A stretch of DNA of 10,833 nucleotides from Gammaproteobacteria bacterium. Its GTDB lineage: Bacteria; Pseudomonadota; Gammaproteobacteria; SZUA-229. The notes under the pieces are model-generated. The model ran no database searches, had not been told where the DNA came from, and saw only the letters and a list, made by a program, of their open reading frames with translations. Of the stretch, positions 7,803 to 10,833 are shown piece after piece (position 1 is the first letter of the stretch; each line of letters opens with the position of its first letter). The stretch lies in contig DAOWLL010000026.1 of assembly GCA_030641945.1 (NCBI GenBank), forward strand, positions 1 to 10,833, read 5' to 3'. The position numbers and the translations under genes are program-made.

Positions 7803-7824
7803 CCAGAGACAATCCGTTGTCTGG
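7803..7824 (-). promoter_or_regulatory. rpoE: Leader hairpin touching the rpoE ribosome binding site
   Basis: The minus strand holds ACAA-CGGA-TTGT, extended either as AGACAA/TTGTCT (7807-7822) or, with a two-base bulge, by an outer CCAG/CTGG pair. The latter takes the first two G residues of the rpoE GGAGGA site (799-804 of the 7000s). Such a fold in the mRNA leader could tune rpoE translation. The stem is short and could be chance. Confidence 0.35.
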
Positions 7825-7853
7825 TTTTTGTGACAAATTAATCCAGTTTTAGT

Positions 7854-7880
7854 TCAGACGCATGGTGTTAATTTGCGTCC
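7854..7880 (-). promoter_or_regulatory. rpoE: Candidate sigma-E-type promoter for rpoE
   Basis: On the minus strand GTCTGA (7854-7859) fits the sigma-E -10 consensus. GGACGCA at 7874-7880 lies 15 bases upstream but matches GGAACTT only in GGA. Autoregulation of rpoE is well established in E. coli and for algU in Pseudomonas, so a site is expected, but this match is partial. Confidence 0.3.
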
Positions 7881-7882
7881 TG

Positions 7883-7911
7883 ATGCAATTCGCAGATTAT
7901 ACAAGTACAAT
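7883..7911 (+). promoter_or_regulatory. nadB: Candidate nadB promoter
   Basis: TACAAT at 7906-7911 is a 5/6 match to the -10 box, with a weak -35 ATGCAA at 7883-7888 and a 17-base spacer. It overlaps the minus-strand TATAAT region, so the divergent promoters would compete for one stretch of DNA. Confidence 0.35.
7896..7901 (-). promoter_or_regulatory. rpoE: Candidate housekeeping -10 (TATAAT) for rpoE
   Basis: A perfect TATAAT on the minus strand lies about 107 bases before the rpoE start. No good TTGACA sits 16-18 bases upstream. It could be a sigma-70 promoter that gives basal rpoE expression. Confidence 0.4.
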
Positions 7912-7921
7912 CAAGGTATTA

Positions 7922-7938
7922 CAGCTAAGTGCAGCTAA
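7922..7938 (+). repeat. Short direct repeat in the nadB leader
   Basis: CAGCTAA occurs twice (7922-7928 and 7932-7938), with starts exactly 10 bases apart, about one helical turn. It lies between the candidate nadB promoter and the start codon. Direct repeats with this spacing can be operator half-sites, but no regulator is identified and seven-base repeats can arise by chance. Confidence 0.3.
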
Positions 7939-7970
7939 AAACATAAGATTTTTTGCCCAGAGGACCCCAC

Positions 7971-9611
7971 ATGTCCATCTCAAACCAACATGATGTGCTG
8001 ATTATCGGCAGCGGCGCTGCCGGTCTTAGCCTTGCACTCAGACTGGCATCCAATGGGCCAGTCGCATTGATAAGCAAGGGTCCTGTCAACGAAGGCTGCA
8101 CCTATTACGCCCAGGGCGGAATTTCCGCCGTTCTTGCCGAGGAAGATTCCTTTCAGTCACATGTTGACGACACCGTCAACGCGGGCGCCGGACTGTGCGA
8201 TCCTGATTCTGTCCGTTTCACCATCGAACATGGTCCGGAAAACATTCGATGGCTGCAGCAGCTTGGAGTTCCATTTACCAAGGAAACATCGCCTGATGGA
8301 AGCCGTGTGCTGCATTTAACCCGGGAAGGCGGCCACAGCTTTCGACGCATCGTTCATGCCGCCGATGCAACCGGTGTGGCATTATCGAACACGCTGGTGA
8401 ATCATGTCCGCCAGCATGCTTCTATCGATGTTTATGAAAATCATATAGCCGTCGACCTGATCACCGGCAGTAAACAGGGACTGAAGCATAACCGCTGTGT
8501 GGGCGCCTACATACTGAATAAGAATACGGGGCACGTGAAGAGGTTCCTCGCGAAGACCGTTGTGCTGGCCACTGGCGGTGCCAGCAAAGTTTACCTGTAC
8601 ACGACCAACCCTGACTGCTCTACCGGTGACGGTATCGCCATGGCATGGCGCGCAGGCTGCAGGGTCGGCAATATGGAATTCAATCAATTCCACCCGACCT
8701 GTTTATATCATCCAGAGGCCAAATCGTTCCTGATTAGCGAAGCAGTGCGCGGCGAAGGCGGTAAACTGCTGCTTCCAGACGGCGAGCAATTTATGCACCG
8801 TTTTGATCAACGCACCGAGCTCGCACCGCGCGACATCGTTGCAAGGGCCATCGACCACGAAATGAAACGGCTCGGTGCCGAATGCGTCTATCTTGATATA
8901 AGTCACAGATCAGCAGCATTTATAAAATCCCACTTCCCGACTATTTTCAAACGCTGCCTTGAGCTCGGTCTCGATATAACCAGGGAGCCGATACCCGTTG
9001 TACCGGCCGCTCACTATACCTGCGGTGGCGTGATGACAGATATGAACGGCCGTACTGATATTGAAGGGCTTTATGCGATTGGTGAAACTGCCTTCACACG
9101 AATGCATGGCGCCAACCGCATGGCCAGCAACTCATTGCTTGAGTGCCTGGTGTTCGCTGGATCAGCCAGTAAAGACATCATTAAAAACATCGCTGATATA
9201 CGATTGGAAAAGAAGATTGCCCCCTGGGATGAAAGCCGCGTCACAGACTCTGATGAAGAAGTTGTGGTCACTCATAACTGGGATGAATTACGCCGCTTCA
9301 TGTGGGACTATGTTGGCATTGTACGCACCAACAAGCGGCTCGAACGCGCAATGCGCCGTATTCAATTACTGCAGCACGAAATTTATGAGTACTACAGTAA
9401 TTTCCGCATCAGCAGCGACCTGATCGAACTACGCAACCTGGCCCAGGTTTCTGAACTGATTATCCGCTGCGCCATGGAACGCAAGGAGAGCCGTGGACTG
9501 CATTTTTCACTCGACTATCCTGATTCACTCGGGGAACAATCAGCCAAAGACACCATTCTGACACCCGGCAAAGACAACAAGCCAGCTGCAAATATTCAAG
9601 CTGTAAAATGA
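7971..9611 (+). CDS. nadB: L-aspartate oxidase
   Basis: NadB oxidises L-aspartate to iminoaspartate with FAD, the first step of bacterial NAD synthesis; NadA then makes quinolinate. It is 546 residues (E. coli 540). The FAD-binding GSGAAG is at 13-18. Residues matching the E. coli active site (offset of 3) are E119 in TREGGHS, H241 in NQFHPT, R287 in [11 protein letters not shown]348 in PAAHYTCGG and R383 in [12 protein letters not shown]. The TREGGHS motif and the helical C-terminal domain favour aspartate oxidase over succinate dehydrogenase or fumarate reductase flavoproteins. The ATG at 7971 has GAGG 7 bases upstream; a TTG-initiated longer frame from 7953 is not needed. The end overlaps the rhodanese gene by ATGA. 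Neither nadA nor nadC is in the window. Confidence 0.98.
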   Translation: MSISNQHDVLIIGSGAAGLSLALRLASNGPVALISKGPVNEGCTYYAQGGISAVLAEEDSFQSHVDDTVNAGAGLCDPDSVRFTIEHGPENIRWLQQLGVPFTKETSPDGSRVLHLTREGGHSFRRIVHAADATGVALSNTLVNHVRQHASIDVYENHIAVDLITGSKQGLKHNRCVGAYILNKNTGHVKRFLAKTVVLATGGASKVYLYTTNPDCSTGDGIAMAWRAGCRVGNMEFNQFHPTCLYHPEAKSFLISEAVRGEGGKLLLPDGEQFMHRFDQRTELAPRDIVARAIDHEMKRLGAECVYLDISHRSAAFIKSHFPTIFKRCLELGLDITREPIPVVPAAHYTCGGVMTDMNGRTDIEGLYAIGETAFTRMHGANRMASNSLLECLVFAGSASKDIIKNIADIRLEKKIAPWDESRVTDSDEEVVVTHNWDELRRFMWDYVGIVRTNKRLERAMRRIQLLQHEIYEYYSNFRISSDLIELRNLAQVSELIIRCAMERKESRGLHFSLDYPDSLGEQSAKDTILTPGKDNKPAANIQAVK

Positions 9612-10420
9612 CAGACCTCAAACTAATTATTGAACCTGAAGAACTCGAAACTCTTCTGGGCGACCCTTCTGTAGTAATCGTTGACCTGTGTAAAGCCAAA
9701 CAATACAGAAAAGCGCATATACCCGGCGCGCATTTCATCAATTATCCGGACATCATACATGTCGAAAAACCCATAATGGGTTTATTACCGTCCGAGCAGC
9801 AGTTATCTAAACTTGTCTCAAGTCTTGGCATCACTGCAGACTCGCACGTTATTGCTTACGATGACGAAGGCGGCGGTTGTGCCTCCCGCTTTATATGGAC
9901 ATTACACGTGTTCGGCCACAGCAAAACATCATTGCTCAATGGCGGGCTGTTTAGCTGGGCGAATGAAGGCCACCCCCTGACGAAAGAAATACCCGAAAAG
10001 GCAGCAAGCGACTACAGCCTTACAAACACGGGTAATTATACCGTCAACAGTTCATACATCATGCAACACCTCGATGATGAACACATGGCATTACTGGATG
10101 CACGCAGCCTGGCTGAATACAAGGGTAAAAAGAAATTTGCCAGCAAACGCGGCCATATACCGGGCGCAAAGCACTACGAATGGACTGAAGCCATGGACCG
10201 TGCGCATAACCTGCGCCTGCTGCCATCTGAGTCAATCCAGCAAAAGCTGGACCAGCTCGGCTTAACAAAAGACAGGGAGGTTATTGTGTACTGCCAGTCA
10301 CATCACCGCTCGGCATTTTCCTATGTCATGCTGCGCGCGCTTGGCTACGAAGATGTAAAGGGCTATCCAGGCTCGTGGTCGGACTGGGGGAACAGGGACG
10401 ATACGGTGGTGGAGCTGTGA
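9608..10420 (+). CDS. rhdA: Two-domain rhodanese, RhdA-type sulfurtransferase
   Basis: This tandem-domain sulfurtransferase moves sulfane sulfur from a donor such as thiosulfate to an acceptor through a cysteine persulfide. It is 270 residues. The N-terminal domain (about 6-125) is catalytically silent: D86 in YDDEGGG stands where the cysteine would be. The C-terminal domain (about 145-265) has the active cysteine C229 in CQSHHRS, closely resembling the CQTHHRS loop I recall for Azotobacter vinelandii RhdA (Cys230, 271 residues) and unlike the CRKGVT or CGSGVT loops of thiosulfate or mercaptopyruvate sulfurtransferases. A second-domain [12 protein letters not shown] motif is also typical. Its ATG overlaps the nadB stop, so it is likely cotranslated with nadB. 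A role in sulfur supply to Fe-S enzymes is inference. No clear intrinsic terminator was seen directly after it. Confidence 0.93.
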   Translation: MTDLKLIIEPEELETLLGDPSVVIVDLCKAKQYRKAHIPGAHFINYPDIIHVEKPIMGLLPSEQQLSKLVSSLGITADSHVIAYDDEGGGCASRFIWTLHVFGHSKTSLLNGGLFSWANEGHPLTKEIPEKAASDYSLTNTGNYTVNSSYIMQHLDDEHMALLDARSLAEYKGKKKFASKRGHIPGAKHYEWTEAMDRAHNLRLLPSESIQQKLDQLGLTKDREVIVYCQSHHRSAFSYVMLRALGYEDVKGYPGSWSDWGNRDDTVVEL

Positions 10421-10423
10421 ACA

Positions 10424-10451
10424 ATGAATAACGAATAGTGAATAACGAATA
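10424..10451 (+). repeat. 14-base tandem repeat, two copies
   Basis: RTGAATAACGAATA occurs twice in direct tandem (10424-10437, 10438-10451), differing only in the first base, followed by a further ATGA. It lies directly after the rhodanese stop codon. It probably has no coding role; replication slippage is a likely origin. Confidence 0.85.
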
Positions 10452-10477
10452 ATGACAAGCTCGGATTTGTTTCATTA

Positions 10478-10504
10478 GCCACAGAGGCCACAGAGGCCAC
10501 AGAG
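10478..10504 (+). repeat. 9-base tandem repeat, three exact copies
   Basis: GCCACAGAG is repeated three times without gaps. It resembles the CRCAGAG motif at 3-17 and 102-118 and, like those, is followed by an AT-rich spacer and a GTAGGAGC REP unit. Confidence 0.9.
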
Positions 10505-10517
10505 TTTTTATTGATTC

Positions 10518-10545
10518 GTAGGAGCGGCTTTAGCCGCGAACATCG
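10518..10545 (+). repeat. Third REP-like unit (GTAGGAGCGGC hairpin)
   Basis: GTAGGAGCGGCTTTAGCCGC begins with the REP-type GTAG and forms the hairpin GCGGC-TTTA-GCCGC at 10524-10537. Compared with the units at 34-60 and 72-88, the stem has compensating changes (GAC/GTC to GGC/GCC), so pairing is kept. It is followed by GAACATC, close to GAATGTC in the first unit. Confidence 0.8.
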
Positions 10546-10647
10546 GTTAATCGAGGTTGCCAACTTTTATTTTGCCTAGATGCGTTCCAGTAGATTACTC
10601 AATTATTATCATGTGGAATTTAACATTTGGTTTCGCCCTGATGGCGA

Positions 10648-10681
10648 GTTACTTTTCTTTGCATGCCCAAAGAAAAGTAAC
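10648..10681. repeat. Perfect 14-base inverted repeat
   Basis: GTTACTTTTCTTTG (10648-10661) and its exact complement (10668-10681) enclose a six-base loop CATGCC. It begins a repeat-rich stretch running to the window end. I recall very similar sequence, with AAAGAAAAGTAACCAAAAG, scattered in many beta- and gammaproteobacterial genomes, often mis-called as short genes. It has no T-run and is not a standard terminator. Confidence 0.85.
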
Positions 10682-10722
10682 CAAAAGAAAAGGCACCCCG
10701 GCCAGTTTGCCCTAGCGGGTCC

Positions 10723-10830
10723 CCGAGGCATTCACCTTTGCCTACGGGCCGTCCTGACTCGCCGTCCAGGCTCGACATGACTAAATCAGGCGTCCTGCCT
10801 GATTTTCCCTACCAAAGGCAAATGCCTCGG
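10723..10830. repeat. Large imperfect stem-loop with inner hairpin
   Basis: CCGAGGCATT (10723-10732) pairs with AATGCCTCGG (10821-10830), and CCTTTG (10735-10740) with CAAAGG (10813-10818), closing a loop of about 72 bases. Inside it AAATCAGGC (10783-10791) pairs with GCCTGATTT (10797-10805) around GTCCT. No gene is supported here. The element may continue beyond the window. Confidence 0.75.
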
Positions 10831-10833
10831 CAA

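Noticed and set aside
7953..7970. Longer nadB beginning at TTG 7953
   Set aside because: The ATG at 7971 has GAGG at good spacing, and the extension would place that site inside the coding region.
10478..10504. CRISPR-like array
   Set aside because: The units are nine bases in direct tandem with no spacers, and no cas gene is present.
10580..10780. Plus-strand 66-codon open frame at the right end
   Set aside because: It lies across the inverted repeats at 10648-10681 and 10723-10740, has no domain or convincing ribosome binding site, and matches the kind of false gene often predicted in this repeat.

Overview
The window is a gammaproteobacterial chromosomal segment of moderate GC content. 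Gene order and protein sequences both support this. It matches the conserved block known from E. coli (nadB divergent from rpoE-rseA-rseB-rseC, then lepA-lepB-rnc-era). It also has features typical of non-enteric gammaproteobacteria: a DUF4845 gene between lepB and rnc, a small glutaredoxin-like gene before lepA, and an Azotobacter RhdA-type rhodanese behind nadB. No phage, transposase, CRISPR array, rRNA or tRNA was seen.

Layout, left to right. Positions 1-163 are intergenic and hold a large imperfect inverted repeat: two REP-like GTAGGAGC hairpin units facing each other, each preceded by a CRCAGAG motif. Positions 164-5034 (minus strand) hold a tight run, read right to left as glutaredoxin-like, lepA, lepB, DUF4845, rnc, era. 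Gaps in this run are 1-27 bases. Positions 5046-5067 hold a probable intrinsic terminator on the minus strand, separating that run from the upstream stress operon. Positions 5101-7789 (minus strand) hold rpoE, rseA, rseB, rseC, with ATGA overlaps at rseA/rseB and rseB/rseC. Positions 7790-7970 are a divergent promoter region. Positions 7971-10420 (plus strand) hold nadB and an rhdA-like sulfurtransferase, overlapping by ATGA. Positions 10421-10833 are a repeat-rich, gene-free tail with two short tandem repeats, a third REP-like unit, and a large multi-hairpin repeat that runs to the window end.

How the genes work together: RpoE is the envelope-stress sigma factor. RseA holds it at the inner membrane, RseB senses in the periplasm, and RseC is a membrane Cys-cluster protein. 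The following operon combines translation quality control (LepA/EF4), secretion (signal peptidase I), RNA processing (RNase III) and 30S ribosome maturation (Era). nadB starts NAD synthesis from aspartate. The coupled rhodanese may supply sulfane sulfur, possibly for Fe-S proteins such as the NadB partner NadA, but that link is inference.

I do not see a clearly new biological system. The parts most worth a second look are the composite repeats at both ends, the terminator set 11 bases before the glutaredoxin-like start codon, the leader hairpin touching the rpoE ribosome binding site, and the nadB-rhodanese coupling.
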